From: Candidatus Avelusimicrobium ruminicola
Lineage (GTDB): Bacteria > Elusimicrobiota > Elusimicrobia > Elusimicrobiales > Elusimicrobiaceae
DNA length: 10,229 nucleotides
NCBI GenBank assembly: GCA_900319885.1
Contig: ONQH01000047.1
Location: 1-10,229, forward strand
Reading direction: 5' to 3'
The notes under the pieces are model-generated. The model did not search any database and had not been told where the DNA came from. It saw nothing but the letters and a program-made list of their open reading frames with translations. Made by a program: the position numbers and the translations under genes. This document shows, in pieces, positions 1-7,192 of this stretch. How positions within the stretch are numbered: position 1 is the first letter of the stretch; every line of letters starts with the position of its first letter.

Positions 1-65
1 CTCGATACGGTTTCCCGTATGCAGTCTTTCCAGGACTGTGCCTTAAACCACTCGGCCACCTCTCC
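1..65 (-). tRNA. tRNA-Ser(GGA), 3' part cut off by the window edge
   Basis: Read on the - strand, the 5' acceptor arm GGAGAGG starts at 65, followed by a D arm containing GGCCGAGUGGUUUAAGGC. The anticodon stem is CAGTC/GACTG (38-34 and 26-22) around the loop CTGGAAA, which places the anticodon GGA at 31-29; it reads UCC and UCU codons. A long variable arm (TACGG, loop GAAA, CCGTA) marks a class II tRNA and confirms serine. The T arm, the 3' acceptor strand and any encoded CCA lie beyond base 1. Confidence 0.95.
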
Positions 66-86
66 AAATTGTCTTGCTACTGTTAT

Positions 87-114
87 ATTATAGCAAATTT
101 ATCGCCTTTCGCAA
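87..114 (-). promoter_or_regulatory. Promoter of the tRNA-Ser gene
   Basis: On the - strand there is a perfect -10 box TATAAT (92-87) and a -35-like TTGCGA (114-109), separated by 16 bases. Transcription would start near base 80, about 15 bases before the mature 5' end of the tRNA at 65, a normal leader length for a tRNA gene. Confidence 0.6.
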
Positions 115-137
115 AAAATCCCCTAAAATAGTAAAAT
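108..137 (+). promoter_or_regulatory. Possible promoter of valS, overlapping the tRNA promoter
   Basis: A -35-like TTCGCA (108-113) lies 18 bases before a -10-like TAAAAT (132-137) in an A/T-rich stretch. Both boxes are imperfect, and TAAAAT at 124-129 and TATAAA at 137-142 are alternatives. A promoter somewhere here is needed, because the tRNA upstream is transcribed the other way. No T-box leader is seen; the gap is too short for one. Confidence 0.35.
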
Positions 138-182
138 ATAAATAGGTTACGCGTGAAGTCACATCACGTAAATTCAAAACCG

Positions 183-189
183 AAGGAAG
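183..189 (+). promoter_or_regulatory. Ribosome binding site that fixes the valS start
   Basis: AAGGAAG ends 5 bases before the ATG at 195. The in-frame GTG at 153, which would lengthen the protein by 14 residues, has no such site in front of it. ValRS proteins also normally begin close to the LPKAYEP-like segment that follows the ATG. Confidence 0.8.
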
Positions 190-194
190 TAAAT

Positions 195-2906
195 ATGTTA
201 CCTAAAGCGTATGAACCGCAAGAAGTAGAAAAAAAACTCGCGGACAAATGGCAAGATGCCCATTTGTTCGCCGCCCAAGCCGACCCGTCTAAAAAACCCT
301 TTGTTATTGTCATTCCGCCGCCCAATATTACGGGCGCCCTGCACATGGGTCACGCCTCCACCAACACTCTGCAAGATGTGCTCATCCGCGCGCACCGCAT
401 GTTTGGCGAAGACGCCTACTGGGTACCCGGCACCGACCACGGTGGGATTGCCACGCAAAACGTTATTGAGAAAAAACTCGCCAAAGAACAACACAAATCC
501 CGCCATGACCTGGGCCGTGAAGAATTTGTCAAAGTAGTGTGGGATTGGTACAACGAGTGCGGCAACGCCATTTATACCCAATTTCGCAAAATGGGCTGGG
601 CACTGGACCTGAGCGACATCCGCTTTACCATGGACCAAAAGCGCGCCCGCGCCGTCTATGAGTGCTTCAAACAATGGTGGGATAAAAAATATATCTACCG
701 CGGCAAACGCCTCATCAACTGGTGTGTGCGCTGCTCTACCGCTTTGTCTGATATTGAAGTAGAACACGAACAACACAACGGCAAACTGTGGCACCTACGC
801 TACAAAGGCGAGGACGGCAGTGAAGGTATTGTCATTGCTACCACCCGCCCCGAAACCATTTACGCCGACGCCGCGATTGCCGTCAACCCCAAAGACAAAC
901 GCTTTGCCAGCATGGTGGGCAAAAAAGTAATCATCCCGCTGGCTAACCGCGCCATCCCGATTATTGCCGACGAAGCCGTAGAAATGGAATTTGGAACCGG
1001 GGCCTTAAAAATCACCCCCGCGCACGACGCTACGGACTACGAAGTGGGCAAACGCCACAACCTGCCCATTATGACGGTGATTAACGACAAAGGCAAAATG
1101 GTCAACTGCCCCGAAAAATACCTGGGTATGGACCGCGAACTGTGCCGCAAAGAAACCGTCAAAGATTTAGACGCCGCCGGCCTCTTGGTCAAAGAAGAAA
1201 AATACCAAAACGCAGTTTCCACTTGTTACCGTTGCGGTAGCGCGATTGAACCGTTTATGAGCGAACAGTGGTTTGTAAAAATGGACGAAATTGCCGCCCC
1301 GGCCATTAAAGCCGCCGAAACCGGCGAACTGCAATTTCACCCGGCCAACTGGAAAAATCCGTTTTTGAATTGGCTTAAAAACATCCAAGATTGGTGCATC
1401 TCGCGCCAGATTTGGTGGGGGCACCGCATCCCCGTGTGGTATTGCCGAACGTGTAGCAAAGACGGGCTGACGTTTGCTACCGACCAGCAAGGCAAAGAAC
1501 AACTCACTAAAGTCTCTTTTGAAGACGGCGCAAAGCCGATTGTTTCGTTTGAAAAACCGGCCGAGTGCCCCCATTGTCACGGGCACGACCTCGTGCAAGA
1601 CCCCGACGTGCTAGACACGTGGTTCTCTTCCGCCTTGTGGCCCATGTCCGTTTTCGGCTGGCCGGAAAATAACGCGCAAATGGACCACTTCTATCCTACC
1701 AGCGTGATGGTCACCGGGTATGAGATTTTGTACCTGTGGGTGGCACGTATGGTGATGACCGGCTTAAACTTTACCGGCAAACTCCCTTTCAAAGATGTCT
1801 ATTTGAACGGAATTATTCGCGACAAATCGGGCCAGAAAATGAGCAAATCCAAGGGCAACGTCATTGACCCCCTGGATATGACCGCCAAGTACGGCACGGA
1901 TGCGGTGCGCTTTTCGCTGCTGATGCAGGCGGTGCCCAGCAAGGATATTCCGTATAGCGAAGAAAGCATCACGGGTGCGCGCAACTTCTGCAACAAACTC
2001 TATAACGCCTCGCGCTTTATTTTAATGAATATGGAAGGCATTAACGGGCCGCTCCCCATGCCCACCGACGTCAAAGAACTAGCAGACGTGTGGATTTTGG
2101 ACCGCTATACCGCCGCCATGAAAACCGCGCGCGAAGGCATTGAAAAATACAACCTCGCCCTTTCGGCCAATACGCTCTACCACTTCTTGTGGGATGATTT
2201 TTGCGATTGGTACATTGAACTGGCCAAGCAACGCTTCCAAACAAACGAAAAAGAAAAAGTGATGGCCCTGTGCGTACATATCCTTTATAATACGCTCAAA
2301 GCCCTTCACCCGTTCATCCCGTTTGTGACCGAAGAAATTGCCGCCAGTTTGCGCCCGTATGTAGGGGCCCAAGAGGAATTTTTGCTTAACGCCTCTTACC
2401 CCGTGGCAAACGACGCTTTTGTCAATGCAAGCGCGCAACGCAACATGCAAATCATCCAAGGCGTAACCAAAGAAATCCGCACGATCCGCAGCCAATTTAA
2501 TGTGCCGCCGGCGTTAAAGATTTCCGCCGTCATTTCCGCCAAAGACGAAAAAGACTTAGAAACCATCCGCGCGTATGAAAACTACATTAAACTGATGGCC
2601 AAAGTGGAAAATTTGACCGTAGGCGTCAACGAAGCCAAACCCAAACAAACCGCCACCGCCACATTTGAAAATGTAGCCATTTACGTACCGCTTACCGGAC
2701 TCATTGACTTTGACAAAGAACGCAAACGCTTGGAGAAAGACCTCGCACTTGCCAAAGCCAATATTGCCTCGCGCGAAGCACGTCTCTCTCAAGAGAACTT
2801 CCTTAAGCACGCGCCCCAAGAGCAAATTGATAAAACCAAAGCCGAGTTGGCCGCCGCGCAGTTAACCTTGGCGCAGGTGACCGCCTCACTTGAGGATTTA
2901 GCGTAA
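195..2906 (+). CDS. valS: Valine--tRNA ligase (ValRS)
   Basis: This cytosolic class Ia synthetase charges tRNA-Val with valine and edits misactivated threonine. From the ATG at 195 it has 903 residues, normal for a bacterial ValRS. The ATP-binding HIGH motif is HMGH (50-53) and the second signature is KMSKS (548-552). Between them lies the CP1 editing domain, with TTRPET and GTGALKITPAHDATDYEVG typical of ValRS. Cysteine pairs at 177/180, 344/347, 417/420 and 458/461 suggest zinc ribbons. A helical anticodon-binding domain follows, and the last ~65 residues form the charged coiled-coil tRNA-binding arm (LIDFDKERKRLEKDL...). The start was chosen by the Shine-Dalgarno at 183-189; the GTG at 153 is rejected. 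The TAA stop overlaps the next ATG by one base, so the exported peptidase downstream is probably translationally coupled, an unusual functional pairing. Confidence 0.97.
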   Translation: MLPKAYEPQEVEKKLADKWQDAHLFAAQADPSKKPFVIVIPPPNITGALHMGHASTNTLQDVLIRAHRMFGEDAYWVPGTDHGGIATQNVIEKKLAKEQHKSRHDLGREEFVKVVWDWYNECGNAIYTQFRKMGWALDLSDIRFTMDQKRARAVYECFKQWWDKKYIYRGKRLINWCVRCSTALSDIEVEHEQHNGKLWHLRYKGEDGSEGIVIATTRPETIYADAAIAVNPKDKRFASMVGKKVIIPLANRAIPIIADEAVEMEFGTGALKITPAHDATDYEVGKRHNLPIMTVINDKGKMVNCPEKYLGMDRELCRKETVKDLDAAGLLVKEEKYQNAVSTCYRCGSAIEPFMSEQWFVKMDEIAAPAIKAAETGELQFHPANWKNPFLNWLKNIQDWCISRQIWWGHRIPVWYCRTCSKDGLTFATDQQGKEQLTKVSFEDGAKPIVSFEKPAECPHCHGHDLVQDPDVLDTWFSSALWPMSVFGWPENNAQMDHFYPTSVMVTGYEILYLWVARMVMTGLNFTGKLPFKDVYLNGIIRDKSGQKMSKSKGNVIDPLDMTAKYGTDAVRFSLLMQAVPSKDIPYSEESITGARNFCNKLYNASRFILMNMEGINGPLPMPTDVKELADVWILDRYTAAMKTAREGIEKYNLALSANTLYHFLWDDFCDWYIELAKQRFQTNEKEKVMALCVHILYNTLKALHPFIPFVTEEIAASLRPYVGAQEEFLLNASYPVANDAFVNASAQRNMQIIQGVTKEIRTIRSQFNVPPALKISAVISAKDEKDLETIRAYENYIKLMAKVENLTVGVNEAKPKQTATATFENVAIYVPLTGLIDFDKERKRLEKDLALAKANIASREARLSQENFLKHAPQEQIDKTKAELAAAQLTLAQVTASLEDLA

Positions 2907-4246
2907 TGAAAAAAACCTTACTGGGTATTTGTTGCTGCGTGCTTGCTGTAATGGCAAGCGCGCAGGTAACGGATTGGAAGTCCGTCACCAAGTACGATAA
3001 AAAATCAGCCAAAGAGAAACTGACCAAACGGTTTACGCACTACGTAACGTTTGATACGCAGGCCAATCCTTCCGCCGGCAAAGTGCCCAGCACCCCCGGG
3101 CAACTGGCCCTGGCTAAAGAACTGGCCAAAGAACTCAAAAAGTACGGAGCCAAAAACGTGCAGGTGGATAAACACGCCCTCGTAACGGCGGATATTCCTT
3201 CCACCACGAATAAACCCGCCCCCACCGTGGCGTTTGTGGCCCACCTGGATACCGCCCCGCAACTTTCCGGCGCGCACGTCAAGCCGCAAGTGCATAAAGA
3301 CTATCAAGGCGGAGACATTGTTATTAACGCTGAGCACCACCTAGTCCTTAACGCGCAAAATGCCCCCCAACTGGCCCAGGCTACCGGGCACGATATTATT
3401 ACCGCATCCGGCGGTACTTTATTAGGGGCCGACAACAAAGCCGGCGTGGCTATTTTGATGACCCTGGTGCAATACCTCTATGACTACCCCGATTTAACCC
3501 ACGGACCGCTGAAAATTGTTTTCACGCCGGACCAGGAAATCGGCACCGGAGCCCGGCTGGTGGATACGCAAAAACTGGGGGCCGATTATGCCTACACCGT
3601 AGACGGCGGCGCGTTGGGGGAAATTACCAACGACACCTTTACCGGCAAAGCCTTCACCGCCCACTTCACCGGCGAGCATGCCGTAGATTTGGGCCAAGCC
3701 ATGAACTCGCCTTTTGCCGATAATATTTTAATGGCGGCCGATTTCTATACACTGCTGCCGCGCCAGGCCCGCCCGGATACCACGTCCGGTCGCCGGGGCT
3801 ATATTTATGTGGACACGTTTACCACGCAAGGCGACACCACCACCCTAACCGGCATTTTGCGTGCCTTTACCGACGCGGAAATGGACCAACTGACCCATCA
3901 ACTTAACCACGCCTTCCGCACGGTAAAAGCCATGCACAACAAAGCCACCGCTACGCTGGAAGTGACGGACCAATTTACCAACTTGCACGACAAAATCCCC
4001 GCTGACCTGCTTACGCTTACGCGCCAAGCCCTCACGCAGGAAGATATTAAACCGGTGTTGCACGCCGCGCGCGGCACGACGGACGGGGCGGTTTTGTCTG
4101 CCAACAATTTACCCACCCCGGGGTTATTTTCCGGCCAATTCAATGCCCATAGCGAGCGCGAATATGCCGACGTAGATGTGATGGAAGCCAGCCTGCGTAC
4201 GCTACTGCGCTTAACCGGGTTGTGGGGCCTGCAAACCAAAAACTAA
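2906..4246 (+). CDS. Exported peptidase T-like M20 family protein with catalytic Glu replaced by Gln
   Basis: The 446-residue protein has a Sec signal peptide (K2/K3, hydrophobic core with Cys 9-11, likely cleavage ASA19|Q20), whereas classical PepT tripeptidase is cytosolic. The mature part aligns by motif with PepT: AHLDTAP gives zinc ligand H113 and D115, GADNKAG gives bridging D176, TVDGG gives D233, and NAHSERE gives H415. RGTTDGA (389-395) is also PepT-like. PepT reads FTPDEEVG at the catalytic base; here it is FTPDQEIG, so Q210 (codon CAG, 3533-3535) replaces the catalytic Glu, with E211 kept as metal ligand. The HPG motif of the lid/dimer domain is not recognisable around 256-268. The metal site looks intact but hydrolysis is doubtful; it could be a divergent enzyme or a binding protein. 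GAGG (2892-2895) serves as ribosome binding site inside valS, and the start overlaps the valS stop (TAATG). A terminator follows. Confidence 0.85.
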   Translation: MKKTLLGICCCVLAVMASAQVTDWKSVTKYDKKSAKEKLTKRFTHYVTFDTQANPSAGKVPSTPGQLALAKELAKELKKYGAKNVQVDKHALVTADIPSTTNKPAPTVAFVAHLDTAPQLSGAHVKPQVHKDYQGGDIVINAEHHLVLNAQNAPQLAQATGHDIITASGGTLLGADNKAGVAILMTLVQYLYDYPDLTHGPLKIVFTPDQEIGTGARLVDTQKLGADYAYTVDGGALGEITNDTFTGKAFTAHFTGEHAVDLGQAMNSPFADNILMAADFYTLLPRQARPDTTSGRRGYIYVDTFTTQGDTTTLTGILRAFTDAEMDQLTHQLNHAFRTVKAMHNKATATLEVTDQFTNLHDKIPADLLTLTRQALTQEDIKPVLHAARGTTDGAVLSANNLPTPGLFSGQFNAHSEREYADVDVMEASLRTLLRLTGLWGLQTKN

Positions 4247-4272
4247 TTTTGTTTCCCCGTCTAAAATAATCC

Positions 4273-4303
4273 AAAAGACCTAGACATCAACTAGGCCTTT
4301 TTG
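4273..4303 (+). terminator. Rho-independent terminator after the valS unit
   Basis: AAAAGACCTAG (4273-4283) pairs with CTAGGCCTTTT (4291-4301) around the loop ACATCAA, with a single A/C mismatch, and the right arm runs into T residues. It lies 27 bases after the stop of the first peptidase gene and just before a new promoter, so the two peptidase genes appear to be separate transcription units. Confidence 0.75.
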
Positions 4304-4306
4304 CCC

Positions 4307-4336
4307 TTGCGCCCTTTTTGCAAATCTTATTACAAT
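4307..4336 (+). promoter_or_regulatory. Promoter of the second PepT-like gene and rdgB
   Basis: TTGCGC (4307-4312), an 18-base spacer and TACAAT (4331-4336) form a plausible sigma-70 type promoter immediately downstream of the terminator. The leader to the ATG at 4368 would be about 25 bases and contains AGGAG (4357-4361), 6 bases before the start. Confidence 0.55.
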
Positions 4337-4367
4337 ACATTTGTAAGTTAATTCTTAGGAGAAAATA

Positions 4368-5759
4368 ATGCACAAAAAGTTACTTGCCCTGTTACTGAGC
4401 ACCTTGCTACTCTCTACCACGGCCTTTGCCCGGGCTCCGCGCAGCGTCATGCCGGACAACCGGACCTTGGCCAGCCATTACCGCAGCGTAATGTTTGATC
4501 GCTTCCTGACCTACACCACGTATGACAGCCAAAGCGACAACGACCTGGACATCACCCCCGAACAAATTGAAACCGCCAAAAAATTGTACGAACAAATTAA
4601 GTCCTTCGGTTTCCCTACTTCGTTATCGGAACACTATTATATTTATGTAGAAATTCCCTCCAACGTAAAAACGCAAGTGCCTACGTTAGGGTTTAGTTCT
4701 CACTATGACACTACGCCGGATATTGCCGGTAAAAACATCAAAGCCCAAGTCATTGAAAAATATGACGGAAAACCGATTGTGCTAAAAAATGGGCACGTAA
4801 TGGATTTCAAATCCGACCCGTATTTGGAAAAAATGATTGGTAAAAAAATCGTTACTTCCGACGGGACCACCATGCTCTCCGGGGATGACAAAGCCGGGGT
4901 TTCCATCATGGTAACTTTGCTACAAACTTTAGCCGAACATCCTGAGAAAAAACACGGGAAAATTCAAGTCGTAATCACCCCCAACGAAGACGTGGGCCGC
5001 AGTGCCGATTACATTGAAGAAACCCCTTACAACCCGGATATCGCTTTTGACTTTGACGGCGGAAGCGACGGGGAAATTGTAGTAGGCAACTTCAACGCCG
5101 AAAAAGTAATTTACCGCGTAAAAGGCGTCAACGGGCACCAATCGCACGCGGCCGAAAACGGTTACCGCAACGCCTGGGCCCCCGCCTGTGAATTAGGCGC
5201 CGCCTGCGCCAAAGAAGAGTGGTTACCTAACAACAGCACCGGCACTGAAGGCTATGCCGAACTGCACCACATGGGTATGGTAGACGGTAAAATGAGCGAA
5301 GCCGAGTTGGACTTCCGCCTACGCTCTTTCAAACAAGCCGAAATTGATGCCTGGAAGGAATACGCCGAACAAAAAGCAGACGCTATTTCCAAAAAATTTG
5401 GTGTTGAAATTGAACGCCAAGTATTCAAACAATACCAAAACGTTTCCGAAAATATTCACCCGTACGCCAAGCAAGTGGCCCAAAGCGCTTGTGAACGTGC
5501 CGGTGTAACCCCGCGCTTCTTGGAAGAACGCGCCGGAACAACCGCCTCTATGTTGATGCTTAAATTAGGTAATGGGGCGTACACCGTATTTACGGGTCAA
5601 AACAACGCCCATAACTTTACCGAGTGGGTCAGCGAAGAAGATATGTTTAACGCCTATGTAGTAGCGTTAAATATGATTGACGAAATGCTGCGCATCCCGG
5701 CCCCGGCAACAACGACGGCCGCCCCTGCTACCGCCAAACGCAGAAACCCGGCCCAGTAA
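4368..5759 (+). CDS. Exported peptidase T-like M20 family metallopeptidase
   Basis: The 463-residue protein begins with a clear Sec signal peptide (K3/K4, Leu-rich core, likely cleavage AFA21|R22), placing it in the periplasm or outside the cell. PepT-family motifs are present: SHYDTTPD gives H112 and D114, SGDDKAG gives D173, TPNEDVG gives catalytic E207 with D208 as metal ligand in place of the usual Glu, FDFDGG gives D230, and NNAHNFTE gives H415. The lid segment GHQSHAAENGYRNA (256-269) keeps histidines where PepT has HPG, and TGTEGY (291-296) matches PepT. The region RAGTTASM (388-395) departs from PepT's RGGTDGA. It is therefore likely an active two-zinc aminopeptidase on short peptides, though the substrate is inferred. 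The tail from about 444 is rich in Pro, Ala and Thr and looks unstructured. It is a paralogue of the gene upstream, in its own transcription unit, and is followed after 5 bases by rdgB. Confidence 0.88.
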   Translation: MHKKLLALLLSTLLLSTTAFARAPRSVMPDNRTLASHYRSVMFDRFLTYTTYDSQSDNDLDITPEQIETAKKLYEQIKSFGFPTSLSEHYYIYVEIPSNVKTQVPTLGFSSHYDTTPDIAGKNIKAQVIEKYDGKPIVLKNGHVMDFKSDPYLEKMIGKKIVTSDGTTMLSGDDKAGVSIMVTLLQTLAEHPEKKHGKIQVVITPNEDVGRSADYIEETPYNPDIAFDFDGGSDGEIVVGNFNAEKVIYRVKGVNGHQSHAAENGYRNAWAPACELGAACAKEEWLPNNSTGTEGYAELHHMGMVDGKMSEAELDFRLRSFKQAEIDAWKEYAEQKADAISKKFGVEIERQVFKQYQNVSENIHPYAKQVAQSACERAGVTPRFLEERAGTTASMLMLKLGNGAYTVFTGQNNAHNFTEWVSEEDMFNAYVVALNMIDEMLRIPAPATTTAAPATAKRRNPAQ

Positions 5760-5764
5760 GCAGC

Positions 5765-6373
5765 ATGCAACTTTTACTAGCAACAGGCAATACGCATAAA
5801 TTAAGCGAACTTAAGCGCGTATTGCCTGTTCGCTTGCCTAGTAACGAACCGATTACCTACCATATCCTGCCGGATTTTTTTATTACACTGCCCGAAGAAA
5901 CCGGCACGACTCTATTTGAAAATGCCCGCCAAAAAGCGGTCTATGCCGCCCAGCAAAGCGGCCTGGTGGCCCTGTCGGACGATACCGGCCTGGAAGTGGA
6001 TTTTTTACACGGAGCCCCGGGCGTACATACCGCCCGCTACGCCGGGCAAAACGCAGATGCCGCCGCCAATAACCAAAAATTACTCCACGCTTTGCAAGGC
6101 GTCCCCGCCGAAAAACGCACGGCCCGCTTTCGCACGGTAGCGTGCTTGGCTTGGCCGGACGGACGCGTGAAATATTTTGAAGGAATTTGTAACGGGCATA
6201 TCGCCCAAGAGTACAAAGGAACCAACGGGTTTGGGTATGATCCTATTTTTGTAGTAGATGAAATAGGCAAGTGCTTTGCCGAACTCACCACCGACGAGAA
6301 AAACCTACTCTCTCACCGCGGGCGCGCGTTTAGACAAGTGGCCGCGTTCTTGGCCAATAATAAAATAGCCTAA
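5765..6373 (+). CDS. rdgB: XTP/dITP diphosphatase (non-canonical purine NTP pyrophosphatase)
   Basis: This 202-residue cytosolic enzyme hydrolyses dITP, ITP and XTP to the monophosphate and pyrophosphate, keeping deaminated purines out of nucleic acids. All family signatures are present: TGNTHK (7-12), SDDTGLEVD (71-79), GTNGFGYDP (152-160) and SHRGRA (183-188). The length is normal. The ATG is fixed because the family's first strand (LLLATGN) follows it directly. There is no convincing Shine-Dalgarno; the start lies 5 bases after the stop of the peptidase gene, so translation probably depends on coupling. At the 3' end its TAA directly abuts the stop of the oppositely oriented metG. Confidence 0.96.
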   Translation: MQLLLATGNTHKLSELKRVLPVRLPSNEPITYHILPDFFITLPEETGTTLFENARQKAVYAAQQSGLVALSDDTGLEVDFLHGAPGVHTARYAGQNADAAANNQKLLHALQGVPAEKRTARFRTVACLAWPDGRVKYFEGICNGHIAQEYKGTNGFGYDPIFVVDEIGKCFAELTTDEKNLLSHRGRAFRQVAAFLANNKIA

Positions 6374-6379
6374 CTATTT
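6363..6379. terminator. Weak hairpin across the convergent rdgB and metG stops
   Basis: AAATAG (6363-6368) and CTATTT (6374-6379) can pair around the 5-base loop CCTAA, which contains the rdgB stop codon. The stem is short and A/U-rich and has no good T tract on either side. It is the only candidate for ending transcription between two genes that meet with no gap, and it may have no function. Confidence 0.2.
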
Positions 6380-7162
6380 ATCCGCAATTCGGGGGAACAA
6401 CGGGGCGTACTTTTCAATAGGTCCCGCCGCCAAACGTTTGCTCATTTCGGCCCCAATCGTCGGCATAAACGGGGTAATCCATTTAGTCACTTGGCGCTCG
6501 CAAGCAATCACTTCTAGTAAGATTTTAAGCGCACCGGCCGGATCCGTCTTAGCCAGTTCCCAGGGTTTGGTATCGGCAATTTTTTTGTTAAGATCTGCCG
6601 AATATCCGTAGATTTGCTCCAGCACTTTATCAAAGGCCAGTTCTTCATACGCGCGGTCAATAGCCGCCTCGGTAGTGGCGGTTTTTTCCACCACGTTCAT
6701 ATCTACGTCAATCACTTCGGGCAGCTGCGGCTGTTGCTTGCTGACCATATTGAGCGTGCGCGAGAGCAAGTTGCCAATATTGTTGGCCAGGTCTGCGTTG
6801 TAGCGGTTTTTGAAACTGGTCATGGAGAAATCACCGTCTTGGCCAAAGGGCACTTCGCGAAACAAAAACGCGCGTACCGGGTCCACGCCGTATTGGGCCC
6901 CCAATTCGGCCGGGTCAATGACGTTGCCCAGCGTTTTGGACATCTTTTCCCCTTCTACGGTCCACCACCCGTGTGCAAACACTTTTTTGGGTAGCGGCAA
7001 CCCCAAGGCCATCAGCACGGCCGGCCAAATAACGGTGTGGAAGCGGAAAATTTCTTTGCCAACCATATGCAAATCAGCCGGCCAAAGTTCTTCAAAATTC
7101 TGCACTTTAATTAGGTCCAACTTGGCTTGGTGTTCATCTTTGTCCCCGTCGCACAGAAACAT
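6374..7162 (-). CDS. metG: Methionine--tRNA ligase, C-terminal part (KMSKS half)
   Basis: These 262 residues follow the interruption. They hold the second half of the catalytic Rossmann fold, with WPADLHMVGKEI (27-38) and FHTVIWPAVL (41-50), the KMSKS loop as KMSKTLGNVIDP (73-84), and then the stem-contact and helical anticodon-binding domain including KPWELAKTDP. There is no C-terminal EMAP-like tRNA-binding domain. The ATG at 7162 is the first possible start after the TGA and has no Shine-Dalgarno (only G-rich sequence directly before it), so independent translation is poorly supported. On its own this half lacks the HIGH motif and the zinc knuckle and could not charge tRNA. Its TAG stop abuts the rdgB stop on the other strand. 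Confidence 0.8.
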   Translation of the reverse strand: MFLCDGDKDEHQAKLDLIKVQNFEELWPADLHMVGKEIFRFHTVIWPAVLMALGLPLPKKVFAHGWWTVEGEKMSKTLGNVIDPAELGAQYGVDPVRAFLFREVPFGQDGDFSMTSFKNRYNADLANNIGNLLSRTLNMVSKQQPQLPEVIDVDMNVVEKTATTEAAIDRAYEELAFDKVLEQIYGYSADLNKKIADTKPWELAKTDPAGALKILLEVIACERQVTKWITPFMPTIGAEMSKRLAAGPIEKYAPLFPRIADK

Positions 7163-7192
7163 CCCGGCCCCGTGATTTGATCAATTTCTCTA
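7163..7192 (-). other. Rewritten segment with two in-frame stops inside metG
   Basis: After ...YVWFDA the family normally continues with a Leu-x-Asn-Tyr-x-Thr type segment of about nine residues before the next conserved block. Here eleven codons (including CGA at 7195-7193) stand between GCA and ATG: CGA TAG AGA AAT TGA TCA, then AAT CAC GGG GCC GGG. The last three codons (Gly-Ala-Gly) look original, and an Ile-Thr-Gly can be read in another frame. The segment also contains the perfect palindrome TTGATCAA (7177-7184). No single insertion or deletion restores the family sequence. Confidence 0.7.

Noticed and set aside
153..194. Upstream GTG start for valS, adding 14 residues
   Set aside because: No Shine-Dalgarno precedes it, the extra residues do not resemble a ValRS N-terminus, and AAGGAAG is well placed for the ATG at 195.
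198..794. Long open frame antisense to valS (198 codons)
   Set aside because: It lies entirely opposite a well-conserved gene, resembles no family I know, and has no visible ribosome binding site or promoter. GC-rich third positions easily leave such frames open.
2906..2965. Lipoprotein signal in the first PepT-like protein because of Cys 9-11
   Set aside because: The residues before the cysteines do not form a lipobox and the Cys cluster sits inside the hydrophobic core; ASA|Q suits signal peptidase I.
7181..7192. Stop-codon recoding (read-through, selenocysteine) in metG
   Set aside because: The surrounding residues do not fit MetRS even if both stops are read as sense, UAG is a normal terminator here, and no suitable hairpin follows the TGA.
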